Positions 1-9,400 of a DNA stretch of 52,646 bases are shown here, piece after piece. The position numbers and the translations under genes are program-made. This stretch comes from Hahella sp. HN01 (lineage in GTDB: Bacteria > Pseudomonadota > Gammaproteobacteria > Pseudomonadales > Oleiphilaceae): the NCBI RefSeq assembly GCF_018986435.1, contig NZ_JAHMIN010000029.1, forward strand, positions 31,265-83,910, given 5' to 3'. The first letter of the stretch is position 1. Every line of letters starts with the position of its first letter. Under the pieces are notes generated by a model. The model worked only from the letters and a program-made list of their open reading frames with translations. It made no database searches and was not told the DNA's origin.

Positions 1-1
1 C

Positions 2-208
2 CCGCCGTTTCATCAGGGGGTGAAGCAGGATACGCGCATCACCCAGCAGTTTCTGCGCGATTGTGCTCGCGTGCTTAAGCCGGGAGGTTCATTGACCCTG
101 GTGGCCAACCGTTTCCTGCCATACCCGGACTGGATCGAAGCCCATGTTGGGCCGGTGCGGGTTCTGTTCGAGAACAGCCGATTCAAGGTGTACCATGCCG
201 TCAGATAA
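2..208 (+). CDS. rsmC: 16S rRNA (guanine-1207 N2) methyltransferase, C-terminal part
   Basis: Only the last 68 codons lie in the window; the gene enters from the left edge. RsmC methylates G1207 of 16S rRNA using S-adenosylmethionine. The visible part opens with PPFHQG, the end of the NPPFH substrate-binding motif of N-methyltransferases, followed by the LKPGG turn and the conserved tail VANRFLPYPD and RFKVYHA, which closely match the C-terminus of RsmC proteins. The stop (TAA at 206-208) overlaps the start of the next gene, a pseudouridine synthase, so the two are probably co-transcribed RNA-modification genes. The N-terminal domain cannot be judged. Confidence 0.85.
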   Translation, partial: PPFHQGVKQDTRITQQFLRDCARVLKPGGSLTLVANRFLPYPDWIEAHVGPVRVLFENSRFKVYHAVR

Positions 209-1088
209 TGTTTGGCGTTCCGGGGGCGGGGAAGTGGACGCGCAAAGTCGCTGGCGTCGTAAGTTGATCGTCGGCGAAGCGGTGGCGGATGCGTCTACCT
301 GGCTGGCCGCGCAGACCGGTTTGTCGAAGCAAAAAGTCAAAGACGCCATGCTGAAAGGCGCCGTCTGGTGGAAGCGCGGCGGCAAGCCGCAGAAGCGTCT
401 GCGCAGAGCCAAATCTGCATTGGCGGTCGGCGACGTGCTGGAGCTGAATTACGATCCTCAGATTCTCGCGCTGAACAGTCCGCAGCCCACATTGGTGGCG
501 GATCATGATGCTTATTCCATCTGGTGCAAACCCGCCGGGCTGCTGACGCAGGGCTCCGAATGGGGCGACCATTGCAGCCTGCTGCGCATGGTGGAACTGC
601 ATTTCCAAAGCAAGCGTCAGGTGTTCCTGCTGCATCGCCTGGATCGCGAGGCCATGGGATTGGTGATCATTGCCCATAATAAAGCGGCGGCGGGGCGGTT
701 TGGCGCGCTGCTGCAGAATAATGCGTTAGATAAGTTCTATCTGGCGCGGGTAAAAGGGCGACTGGCGCAAGAGCAGGGGGAAATCGACTTCCCTGTGGAC
801 GGCAAAGCAGCGTTGAGCTATTACCAGGTCCAGCATTATGACGAAGCGACGGATTCCAGTCTGGTGCGGGTCAAACTGATCACGGGACGCAAACATCAGA
901 TTCGACGCCATTTTGCAGATCTGGGGCATCCCTTACTGGGCGATCCGCGTTATGGTTCCGGCAACAAGCACGAGGACGGTTTGATGCTGGCGGCGATGGA
1001 ACTGGCGTTTAACTGTCCCATGCGCCGCCGGGCCATGCGAGTAATTATGCCGGAGGGGTTGCTTCCGGCTTGGGCTCATCAGCGCTGA
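195..1088 (+). CDS. RluA-family pseudouridine synthase
   Basis: A 297-residue protein of the RluA family, which isomerises uridine to pseudouridine in rRNA or tRNA. The catalytic motif is HRLDREAMGL at about residue 140; its Asp is the nucleophile of the family, but the usual T-S-G is replaced by A-M-G. Downstream KFYLARVKG, LITGRKHQIRRHFADLGHPLLGDPRYG and the C-terminal strand fit the RluA fold. An N-terminal S4-like segment (about 25-85) with basic patches precedes the catalytic domain. I chose ATG 195, which overlaps the rsmC stop; a longer frame from 144 would lie deeper inside rsmC. The target nucleoside cannot be told from sequence. The 3' end overlaps the convergent DUF6455 gene by 44 bp. 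Confidence 0.85.
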   Translation: MPSDNVWRSGGGEVDAQSRWRRKLIVGEAVADASTWLAAQTGLSKQKVKDAMLKGAVWWKRGGKPQKRLRRAKSALAVGDVLELNYDPQILALNSPQPTLVADHDAYSIWCKPAGLLTQGSEWGDHCSLLRMVELHFQSKRQVFLLHRLDREAMGLVIIAHNKAAAGRFGALLQNNALDKFYLARVKGRLAQEQGEIDFPVDGKAALSYYQVQHYDEATDSSLVRVKLITGRKHQIRRHFADLGHPLLGDPRYGSGNKHEDGLMLAAMELAFNCPMRRRAMRVIMPEGLLPAWAHQR

Positions 1089-1437
1089 CAGGCGCTTGGG
1101 CGGCGATGGCGTCATGATTGGGACAGAAGTCGGGAACTCCAAGGTTGGCGTTTTCCTGTTGCAGGTGTTCTCCACAGTGAGCTTTTTCGGAACAGTTGCG
1201 ACAGTTTTGAATGGCTTTGAACACCTCGACGGAAGACGAGCCCCGAACATAATGCGCGGTGTCGACGCCTTTCTGTTTCAGCATCTGGCCCAGGCGTTCT
1301 TGTTCCACCCGGTTGGCCAGCCCGTTGTAATAGAGGTCCGCTGTGCGTGAGTTGCGAAAAATAAACGCCAACACCATCATGGTTGGCAGCATAAATACAG
1401 CGGCGACGGCCATCCAGATAATGGTTATTTTCATCAT
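1045..1437 (-). CDS. DUF6455-type membrane-anchored cysteine protein
   Basis: About 130 residues. An N-terminal hydrophobic helix (about residues 3-28) should anchor the protein in the inner membrane. The rest carries CRNCSEKAHCGEHL and then PDFCPNHDAI, a spaced four-cysteine pattern (CxxC, C, CPN) that I associate with DUF6455; the cysteines suggest metal or Fe-S binding, but this is not shown. The tail is proline/alanine rich. A GGAG seven bases upstream favours ATG 1437, though ATG 1443 and 1434 are also in frame. The 3' end runs 44 bp into the convergent pseudouridine synthase gene. Function unknown. Confidence 0.7.
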   Translation of the reverse strand: MMKITIIWMAVAAVFMLPTMMVLAFIFRNSRTADLYYNGLANRVEQERLGQMLKQKGVDTAHYVRGSSSVEVFKAIQNCRNCSEKAHCGEHLQQENANLGVPDFCPNHDAIAAQAPVSADEPKPEATPPA

Positions 1438-1536
1438 TGCCATACTCCGTGCTCAGGTAAACAGGGTCTGATATAAGCATAGATTAGATTGCTTCCTGGC
1501 GGAGAAGGCTGTCCGAAATCAAGAAAAGAGTCACAG

Positions 1537-2448
1537 ATGAGTATCGCTAACGAAAACCCTAACGCCAGGCCTGTAGTGGTGCTTGGACCCACTGCCTGCG
1601 GAAAGACGCGGCTCGCCGTAGGGCTGGCGCGCGCCATGGGGGGAGAAGTGGTGTCTGCGGATTCCCGGCAGGTGTTTCGGGGTATGGATATTGGAACCGG
1701 CAAGGATTTGCAGGATTACGGCGAGACGCCTTATCACCTGATCGACATTGTTGATCCGGGGACTCCGTTCAGCCTGTTTGACTACCTCAGCGTCATGCAG
1801 CGGACACTCGAGGAGCTGGAAACAAGAGAGATGCGTCCTATTATCGCCGGCGGCTCTGGGTTGTATCTGGATGCGATCCTGCGTGGTTATCGACTGGTCG
1901 AAGCGCCTGTCGATCCGCTGCTGCGGGAACGGCTCAAACATCACGATCAAGAGCGATTGAATGCGCTGCTGGCCTCGTTGAGACCCTTGCATAACACCAC
2001 TGACACCCAGGACCGTGAGCGCACGCTGCGAGCGATTGAGATTGCCTACGCAGAGCTGAATGAAGACAGTCCCAGTGTGCAGATCAGTATCGATCCTGTC
2101 GTGATCGGGTTGCACTGCGACAGTGATCGATTGCGCACCCGCATTCGCGAACGTCTGGAAACTCGTCTGGACGAAGGCTTGATTGACGAAGTGGAAAGCC
2201 TCCGGGCGGCGGGTTTGAGTTGGCGGCAGTTGGATGAGCTGGGATTAGAGTACCGCTATGTCGCGTTGTATCTGCAGGAGCAGCTTAACCGCAATGACAT
2301 GATGCAAAAGCTGGCGTCCGCGATATATCTCTTCGCCCGCCAGCAAGTGAAATGGTTCCGTCGCATGGAGCGTCAGGGCGTCGCCATCCACTGGCTGGAG
2401 GCGGACGACGCGCCATTAGACGCCGCCCTGACGTTATTGCGGAGCTGA
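1537..2448 (+). CDS. miaA: MiaA-like tRNA dimethylallyltransferase
   Basis: MiaA transfers a dimethylallyl group to N6 of A37 in tRNAs reading UNN codons. Visible motifs are the P-loop GPTACGKT (about residue 16), SADSRQVFRGMDIGTGKD, YHLIDIVDP and IIAGGSGLYLD, all signatures of the family. The C-terminal part, GLEYRY and FARQQVKWFRRMERQG followed by HW, resembles MiaA proteins of Bacteroidetes/Chlorobi and Deltaproteobacteria as I remember them more than the canonical gammaproteobacterial enzyme. The gene also lacks the usual mutL/hfq neighbours. It may therefore be a second, laterally acquired MiaA. At 303 residues it is near normal length. ATG 1537 was chosen over in-frame codons further up because of the purine-rich AAGAAAAGAG before it. 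Confidence 0.82.
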   Translation: MSIANENPNARPVVVLGPTACGKTRLAVGLARAMGGEVVSADSRQVFRGMDIGTGKDLQDYGETPYHLIDIVDPGTPFSLFDYLSVMQRTLEELETREMRPIIAGGSGLYLDAILRGYRLVEAPVDPLLRERLKHHDQERLNALLASLRPLHNTTDTQDRERTLRAIEIAYAELNEDSPSVQISIDPVVIGLHCDSDRLRTRIRERLETRLDEGLIDEVESLRAAGLSWRQLDELGLEYRYVALYLQEQLNRNDMMQKLASAIYLFARQQVKWFRRMERQGVAIHWLEADDAPLDAALTLLRS

Positions 2449-2450
2449 TA

Positions 2451-2900
2451 TCAGAGCGGCCACTTACCAACAGCGACGCAGATGACGATAAGCCCCAGGC
2501 ACAGATTGGCCAGCACCGCCTGCCGCACTTGGTTTAGCGCGGCGCCGGCCTCACTCCAGGTCTTTTCCAGCGTACAGGTCTTCAGCTTGCGAAAGGGGAA
2601 GAAAAACACCCCGACGAAGATCAGCGTCATCGCCAGTGCGCCGCCCAGCATGACATGTACATACAACGGCGGTTTACTACCCCACAGCGCGAGCATACCC
2701 ATCCCTGAGCCCCAGAGCGTCAGCACGGCGATCCACACCCATCGGAAAAAGCGGGTCAGCACTTCCGACCACAACGGCAGGCGCTGAGGCGGCTGCAACT
2801 GCTCCGCCGCGGTAGGGCGCAGAATGAAATAGGCGAAAAACATACCGCCGACCCAGCCCAGGGCCGCTAGAACATGAAGTATTTTAAGTAGCGAAAGCAT
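2451..2900 (-). CDS. CopD-like integral membrane protein
   Basis: A 149-residue hydrophobic protein with four predicted membrane helices (about 5-25, 53-73, 82-102 and 127-147). The first helix carries LHVLAALGWVGGMFFAYFILRP, in which a His and the W-x-G-G-M-F pattern resemble the CopD/DUF2269 group of membrane proteins, often linked to copper or haem but of uncertain function. It ends two bases from the convergent miaA stop and is divergent from cmoM with about 150 bp between starts. No operon partner is visible. Confidence 0.65.
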   Translation of the reverse strand: MLSLLKILHVLAALGWVGGMFFAYFILRPTAAEQLQPPQRLPLWSEVLTRFFRWVWIAVLTLWGSGMGMLALWGSKPPLYVHVMLGGALAMTLIFVGVFFFPFRKLKTCTLEKTWSEAGAALNQVRQAVLANLCLGLIVICVAVGKWPL

Positions 2901-3047
2901 GGTGAAGCGTATCCTTGTTGCATTGAAGCGATTGATATTGCGGCGACGTTTTTTCGAAGGCTTTTCAATAACCTGTCGAGGGCTTTGTGCGCAGTAGTGG
3001 TATTATACGCGTCAACATCAATCTCGATTCAACAGTAAGTTCCCAAA

Positions 3048-3842
3048 ATGCAAGAAGATTCAAAGGGTTCCCCGGGGCACAACTTCGACGAACTGAAAGA
3101 GCGCTTTCAGAATAATATTTACGGCACCCCCAAAGGGCGCTTACGACTGGATCTGATCAACGAAGACCTGGATGCCCATTTGGCGGAACAATTGGGAGAG
3201 GGCGCCTGGCGAGTTTTAGATATCGGCTGCGGCGCGGCGATGATCAGCGGACGCCTGGCGCAGGCGGGACATCGCCTGACTTTGACCGACCTGTCCGCAG
3301 AGATGCTAACGGCGGCCCGCGCCAATCTGGAGTCTCTGGGAGCGGCGCAGGCCTGCGAGGAGTGGCGTGAAGGCGCGATGCAGGAGGTTCTGCCGCAACT
3401 CCAGGGGCCCTATGACCTGATAATCGTCCACGCAGTGCTGGAGTGGATGGACGACCCTCGCCCCGCCCTGGAGCAGGCGCTAAGCAAGTTACGCAGTGGC
3501 GGCGTGCTGTCCCTGGCTTTCTATAACCGCAATAGCCTGATTTACCGCAATCTGCTGCAGGGCAATTTCCGCAAACTCAAGAAGAACAACTGGAGCCATC
3601 GTAAAGGGGGGCTGACGCCACAGAATCCACTTGATCCCGATGAGGTCTACGGCTGGTTGGAGCAGGCGGACATGAGACAGTTATGCAAACGAGGCATACG
3701 CACTTTTTACGATTTCATGCAAAAACACATCGCCCGGGAACGCAGCTATGAAGACGTGCTGGAAATGGAGCGCGCCCACTCCCAGAAAGAACCCTACCTC
3801 TCCCTGGGCCGGTATATTCATGTGTTGTACCGGAAGGAGTAG
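3048..3842 (+). CDS. cmoM: tRNA 5-carboxymethoxyuridine methyltransferase CmoM
   Basis: CmoM (formerly SmtA) methyl-esterifies cmo5U34 to mcmo5U34 in the anticodon of certain tRNAs, using S-adenosylmethionine. The opening NFDELKERFQNNIYGTPKGRLR matches the characteristic CmoM start, and the SAM motif I is VLDIGCGAAMISGRLA (about 57-72) with a following acidic strand TLTDLSAEML. Length is 264 against about 260 in E. coli. The C-terminal RGIRTFYDFM and LSLGRYIHVL also fit. The partner enzymes CmoA and CmoB are encoded in this window at 14.2-15.9 kb, separated by the polysaccharide cluster. The ATG has only a weak ribosome-binding site. Confidence 0.9.
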   Translation: MQEDSKGSPGHNFDELKERFQNNIYGTPKGRLRLDLINEDLDAHLAEQLGEGAWRVLDIGCGAAMISGRLAQAGHRLTLTDLSAEMLTAARANLESLGAAQACEEWREGAMQEVLPQLQGPYDLIIVHAVLEWMDDPRPALEQALSKLRSGGVLSLAFYNRNSLIYRNLLQGNFRKLKKNNWSHRKGGLTPQNPLDPDEVYGWLEQADMRQLCKRGIRTFYDFMQKHIARERSYEDVLEMERAHSQKEPYLSLGRYIHVLYRKE

Positions 3843-4183
3843 ACGCATGAAATAGGTCGGGTGCCATCTACGTGGAGTGTTACATGACTTGCCCGCGCGC
3901 TCCCAAGGGGAGCTACTGTTTGCACAGCGCTAAAGGGTCGTAAAGCTGGAAATTTTTCCTCTGGTGTATATAATCTCGCCGCATCCGGCAAAATCTCTTG
4001 CGTGACTAAATTGCGCGCACTAGTGGAATTAACCAGCAAATGTTTGGTGTAGAGTAAAAGGAAGCCCGTCGAGGCTATTTCTTTAGGAGTCTACCCAGTG
4101 CAGCCTTCACACAAAGGGCTTTTGGTGGAAACCGCCTGCAAACTGTGTCCACATGACAACTTATCTGGAAGTTCTTAATTTAA
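3843..4183 (+). other. AT-rich leader before the polysaccharide cluster
   Basis: This 341-bp gap separates cmoM from the first export gene. It contains a good -10 hexamer (TATAAT, 3969-3974) but no convincing -35 element 17 bp upstream, so a promoter here is only a suggestion. I looked for a JUMPstart/ops element (GGCGGTAG type) that would indicate RfaH control and did not find one. A small minus-strand frame in the gap has no recognisable features. Confidence 0.4.
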
Positions 4184-5005
4184 ATGCCTCAGTATTCTTC
4201 TTCTTTAACAGGGCTGATTCTCTCTATCAGCCGTAATTGGCAACTCATTCGGCAAATGACAAAAAGAGAAGTTATTGGCCGATATCGGGGATCTTTTCTA
4301 GGGCTGGCTTGGTCTTTTTTTCACCCAATATTAATGCTGGTTGTCTATACATTTGTATTTTCAGTGATATTCAAAGCCAAGTGGGGGGTTGGAGGTGAAG
4401 AAAGTAAATCGCAGTTTGCGATAGTGCTTTTTGTGGGACTTATTGTTCATGGTGTATTTGCTGAAGTCATTAATCGAGCTCCAGGATTGATTCTAGGCAA
4501 TGTGAACTTTGTTAAGAAGGTGGTTTTTCCTATTGAAATACTGCCAGTGGTTTGTTTATTTGCTGCACTGTTTCATTCATTGATTAGTTTTTTAGTGTTA
4601 TTGATTGCGTTTGTTATTTTTAATGGGTTTATACATTGGACGGCAATCTTCGTACCTGTAATATTTTTGCCTTTCATTCTTCTTATATTAGGAGGGGCAT
4701 GGATCTTGGCTTCTATAGGTGTTTTTATTAGAGACGTTGGGCAGACAATTGTTATCATTACTACGGTTTTACTTTTCCTTTCGCCTGTGTTTTTTCCTAT
4801 TGATGCCTTGCCGGAAAACTATCACTCTTTAATTATGTTGAACCCTCTGACATTTATTATTGAACAGTCAAGAGGCGTTCTTATATGGGGGCATGCGCCA
4901 GATTGGGTTGGATTGGGTATCTACTCGCTTGTCTCTGTAATTCTGGCATGGGCCGGATATGCATGGTTCCAAAAGACAAGAAGAGGTTTTTCGGATGTCC
5001 TTTAG
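4184..5005 (+). CDS. wzm: O-antigen/polysaccharide ABC exporter permease (Wzm type)
   Basis: A 273-residue ABC-2 permease. It forms the membrane channel that, with the Wzt-type ATPase encoded next, exports a finished lipid-linked polysaccharide across the inner membrane. The family signature MTKREVIGRYRGSFLGLAWSFFHPI occupies about residues 25-50, followed by five to six hydrophobic helices, a DVGQT segment (about 187) and FLSPVFFP, then LNPLTFIIEQSRG, all typical of Wzm/KpsM/TagG proteins. It overlaps the following ATPase gene by 11 bp, which implies translational coupling. Base composition is visibly AT-richer than in cmoM just upstream. Confidence 0.9.
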   Translation: MPQYSSSLTGLILSISRNWQLIRQMTKREVIGRYRGSFLGLAWSFFHPILMLVVYTFVFSVIFKAKWGVGGEESKSQFAIVLFVGLIVHGVFAEVINRAPGLILGNVNFVKKVVFPIEILPVVCLFAALFHSLISFLVLLIAFVIFNGFIHWTAIFVPVIFLPFILLILGGAWILASIGVFIRDVGQTIVIITTVLLFLSPVFFPIDALPENYHSLIMLNPLTFIIEQSRGVLIWGHAPDWVGLGIYSLVSVILAWAGYAWFQKTRRGFSDVL

Positions 5006-6404
5006 TGAAAACGAGTCTCCTTGCCGTGATAACACAGCTATTCGAATTCGAAACCTAAGCAAATGTTATCAAATCTATGATTCTCCACGAGATCGACTCA
5101 AACAGTTTGTCATTCCGAAGCTAAAACGTTTCAGTAACCAGCCGCCGGCTCGTTATTATCGCGACTTTTGGGCCCTCAGAGATGTTTCATTTGAAATTAA
5201 GAGAGGTGAGACTGTAGGGATTGTCGGGCGTAATGGCTCAGGCAAGTCCACGCTTCTGCAAATAATTTGCGGAACACTGTCGCCGACAGAGGGAACAGTT
5301 GAGATAAATGGCCGTATTGCTGCGCTCCTGGAATTAGGGGCGGGATTTAATCCGGAATTTACAGGGCGGGAAAACGTTTATCTCAATGCAGCGGTTCTAG
5401 GGCTGAGTCAACGCGAAGTCGATGAGCGATTTGATGATATAGCCGCATTTGCCGATATCGGGCAGTTTATAGATCAGCCAGTTAAGACATATTCCAGTGG
5501 TATGGTTGTCCGGCTTGCATTTGCTGTCGCAATTAATGTCGACCCGGAAATCCTGGTTATTGACGAAGCGTTGTCTGTTGGCGATGAACTCTTCCAACGA
5601 AAATGCTTTTCGCGAATTGAAGCTATCCGCGACAGCGGCGCCACAATTTTATTTGTTTCCCACTCAGGGAGTACGGTTGTGGAGCTGTGCGACAGAGCCA
5701 TACTTATGGATTCTGGTGAGAGACTTGCGGTTGGCAAACCTAAGCAAATTATAGGGAGCTATCAGAAGCTGCTTTATGCTCCCGTAGATAAACGAGAGAG
5801 TATTCGCAGCCAGTTGCTCCAGGCTAGTGAGGTTATGCCTGAACGAGTGAGCGAGGTTGATAGTCTACCTACGGGTACTAATAAGGAGCAAGACGAGGGG
5901 GGGCAGCATCTCCAGGAAAACTTTGATCCACATTTGAAGCCTGTTAGTACAATTGAATATGAGTCACGTGGCGCTACGATTGAATCAATCCAGATCTTGA
6001 CCCTTACTGGGGAGCCCGTAAATGGACTTGTTCGCGGTAAGAAGTATAGATATTGCTATAACGTGAAATTTGATGTCGCCGCTACAAATGTTCGTTTTGG
6101 TATGTTGCTTAAAACAATCTCAGGGCTAGAGCTTGGAGGATCAATTTCGGCGCCATCTCTTGCTGAGTCTGTTCCGTTTATTCCACAAGGAAAAGTTGTA
6201 TCTGTTGAGTTTACCTTTCATTGCTACTTAAACCCGGGCGTTTACTTCATGAATGCTGGAGTGTTAGCGGTTTGTGGTCAAGAGGAAACTTTTTTGCATA
6301 GAAAAATAGATGCAATTGCATTTCGTGTATTGCCGGAAACCTCCAGCACTGCAACCGAAATCGTTGATTTTTGCTGCACTCCACTGGTAAGTATTGATGA
6401 ATGA
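4995..6404 (+). CDS. wzt: O-antigen ABC exporter ATPase with C-terminal sugar-binding domain (Wzt type)
   Basis: A 469-residue protein with an ABC ATPase domain (about 15-260) and a C-terminal beta-rich domain (about 320-465) of the Wzt_C type, which in studied systems recognises the modified end of the glycan and licenses its export. Walker A is GRNGSGKST (about 79), the signature YSSGMVVRLAFA (about 168), Walker B ILVIDEAL, and the switch His lies in LFVSHS. The linker between the domains is acidic and poorly ordered. Presence of the C-terminal domain suggests that the exported chain is capped. ATG 4995 overlaps the permease gene; the stop overlaps the start of the large glycosyltransferase gene. 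Confidence 0.92.
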   Translation: MSFSENESPCRDNTAIRIRNLSKCYQIYDSPRDRLKQFVIPKLKRFSNQPPARYYRDFWALRDVSFEIKRGETVGIVGRNGSGKSTLLQIICGTLSPTEGTVEINGRIAALLELGAGFNPEFTGRENVYLNAAVLGLSQREVDERFDDIAAFADIGQFIDQPVKTYSSGMVVRLAFAVAINVDPEILVIDEALSVGDELFQRKCFSRIEAIRDSGATILFVSHSGSTVVELCDRAILMDSGERLAVGKPKQIIGSYQKLLYAPVDKRESIRSQLLQASEVMPERVSEVDSLPTGTNKEQDEGGQHLQENFDPHLKPVSTIEYESRGATIESIQILTLTGEPVNGLVRGKKYRYCYNVKFDVAATNVRFGMLLKTISGLELGGSISAPSLAESVPFIPQGKVVSVEFTFHCYLNPGVYFMNAGVLAVCGQEETFLHRKIDAIAFRVLPETSSTATEIVDFCCTPLVSIDE

Positions 6405-9400
6405 ACTATTCAATAACCTACTCGTATCATGCCCGAATCAAGGAGGCCTTTTCCTAATCCATGAGGGCATTATTCATAAATTGGATAATTTTAGCGCGAC
6501 GGGATTTGCGCTAACTAGTGAAAGGTTCGCTAGAGGCCTGCAGCCCTCGTCAGTGTTGATTCATAATCACAAGAAACCTGAATCAGAGCCCGATGCTGTC
6601 ATAGCTGACGACATACACGATGTGTTGATCGTGGACGACTTTATATACTTCGTAGGTACATCCGGTAACGAAATAATTAAGGTTGATGGTGACTCCATAG
6701 AAGTAGATAGATGGACCTTTGATGGCGATCTAGATTCGCTTCATATTAACTGCCTTGGGATTTGGGGTGGGCGCATTGTTTTCTCTGCATTTGGAGATTT
6801 TAAACAGCACCGCGAATATAAAGGGAAAACCAAAGATGCAGGTTATGTAAAGGACTTACTTAGTGGAAAGGAACTAATCAAAGGACTATCTCAGCCTCAT
6901 AGCTTGACGCCTTTTGGTGAAAACCTATTGCTGGCGAACTCTGAGAAGAAGGAAGTAGCTGAATATAATAGCGCCGGGGAATTAGTTCGTTCAAAAGTTC
7001 TGGGGGGCTATACCCGTGGGGTATGTGTTACTGATGACAAGATATTTGTAGGCTTAAGCGCTTCCAGAAATCTCGAAGATCCTGGGGTCGGGACCGCCAC
7101 GATTGTCGCTCTTGATAGGATAACGTGGGAGGAGCTGGGGCGCGTAAGTCTGCTAGCCCCAGAAATATATGAGATACAACAGATAAGCAATAAAGACTTG
7201 CTGTGTAATGCGCTTGGGAGGGTGGCGTCATACTCATCTGCAACGCTTAGTCAGTCTATTCATGATAGCGAACAGCAAGTATTAACACTTGGACAAAAGT
7301 TATCAGAGCTTGAGCAAAAGATATCAGAGCTTGGGCGAAAGATTAGCGAGCGAGATTTGGAGGCTTTGTCGTTTAAGCAGGAAATAGAAGAGCGTGACTC
7401 GGAGATAGGTCGCTTAAGCCAAGAGACAACGGCTAAACATGCTGAAATCGAGGCTCTCAGTCAGGCTATTATTGATCGAGATGAAAAGCTTGCTACATTC
7501 AGCAACGCTGCTCATGAGCACAAACAAACTATTAGTAACCTACAGCATATCATTACTCAAGTTGAGCATAGGCTGTCTGTATTTGCCGAAAAAGATAAGG
7601 GGATTGGAAAAGTGGTTTTGAGTAGACTGGAAAGCCGTAGTAAGTTGCTTTACTGGTATTGGAAGCTGTTACGGTCTCCTCTATTTGACTCTGAATGGTA
7701 CTTGAAGAATTATCCTGATGTAGAGCAGAAGGGCGTTAATCCTCTTAAACACTACTTGGCGATAGGCTGGAAAGAGAGTCGGCAGCCAGGACCATATTTT
7801 GACAGCAAGTATTACCGAGCTCGCTATCCGGATATTGCTGGCTTAGACATGCCACCTCTAGTTCATTATTGGTTGCATGGATGTTCCGAAGGGCGTCACC
7901 CCAACTCTTTGTTTGATATGGACTGGAACCGACCTGAGGAGAATATATTACTCTCCTCGGATGAAAAGGCGGATATTCTGGACGGGCAGGCGAGCACTAC
8001 TAACTCACTTCTAATAAGTGTAATTATTCCAACTTATAACAGAGGTAAGCTCCTGCCCGAAATTATTGCTGCATGGCGCAAAGTAAATGCAGTGACACTG
8101 TTCCCATATGAAATTATTTTCTCTGACGATGGCTCATCTGATGGCTCAGTCGAATTTCTCGAGACGGTGAGCGGCTTGCCGCTAAAAGTGCTGCGTAATG
8201 CTCATGGAGGGGCCTCAAGTGCGAGAAATGCCGCAATTAGAGCCGCTTCAGGAGATAAATTGCTTATCATCGGAGATGATATCTTCCCTGATCCTCAAAT
8301 TCTTAATATTCACGCTGAAATATGTGAGCAGCTTGGACCAAAGGTCGCCACACTGGGCGTCGTTGATTGGCATCAAGACCTAAATGTTAATCATCTGATG
8401 CATCACATTACAGAAATTGGAAATGAACAGTTCAGTTATAATCGCCTTAAAGATAACGACTTTACTGATTTTAGACACTTTTATACCTGTAATATTTGTG
8501 TTGATAGACGTTTTCTTCTTGAAGAAGATGTGATTTTTGATGAGCGATTTGACGAGTATGGTTTTGAAGACATCGAGTTGGGTTATCGGTTGGCGAAACG
8601 TGGACTCAAGTTATTTTACACCACTCGAGCGAAAGGCGATCATTATCACCCCTATGTGACATCGAAGTTCTGTAAACGCCAAATTTCAGCAGGGAAAATG
8701 GCGGTGGTATTTACAAGAATGCATTCGGGTATTGATACGCTACTGGGGGTTGCATCACTTGAGAAAAAGGCGCGTAAAAATCGCACATCGCAATACTCTC
8801 AAGAGACGTGGCAACAGAGATTGGATGCGCTTGTCAGTAGATGTGAGTATTACGAAGAGCTTATTGCAGCCACTCCTGATGATATTTCTATGGGTATTCG
8901 GAAATGCTTGAGCACTTTGTATGTGCATTTATTCCGGGCGATGTACGAATATGGGGTTATTCAAAAGCTGGGCGACTACCCTAATTCTTTGGCGATTGCC
9001 ATGGAGGCGCACTTCCCGGGTGTTGGCTCAGATTATTGGGATAAGCTTGAGAAGAATGCAAAAGAGCCAGATAGCTTGTCTTCGGCCGAGCTTTACAATC
9101 TGTGTGAGGCGCTTAATACAAGAAGCGAAAGAGATCTCCACTATGGTTCAAAGCAGCGCCGGTTGTTTGATGAATTAATGCAGGCCCAGCTGCTGTTAGA
9201 GTCGCAAGTGACCTTGGTTAGTAAAATGGAGAGAGTCAGGCAATTGGCGTCTCGGGCGGTTTATCATCTTTTGAATAACCCAAAATATTTAGTCCATCGT
9301 ACAAGGCAGCTAATCAGCGAAAATAAGATGGGCGATAAAACAAATGTCGTTAGTACTGATGTCACTCCTGTCATTAAGGCTATTCCTGCTCTTGTCGTTG

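Noticed and set aside
3818-4039. Short minus-strand frame upstream of the export genes
   Set aside because: No ribosome-binding site or recognisable feature, and it overlaps the end of cmoM.
3843-4183. JUMPstart/ops element for RfaH before the polysaccharide cluster
   Set aside because: No GGCGGTAG-type sequence was found in the leader.
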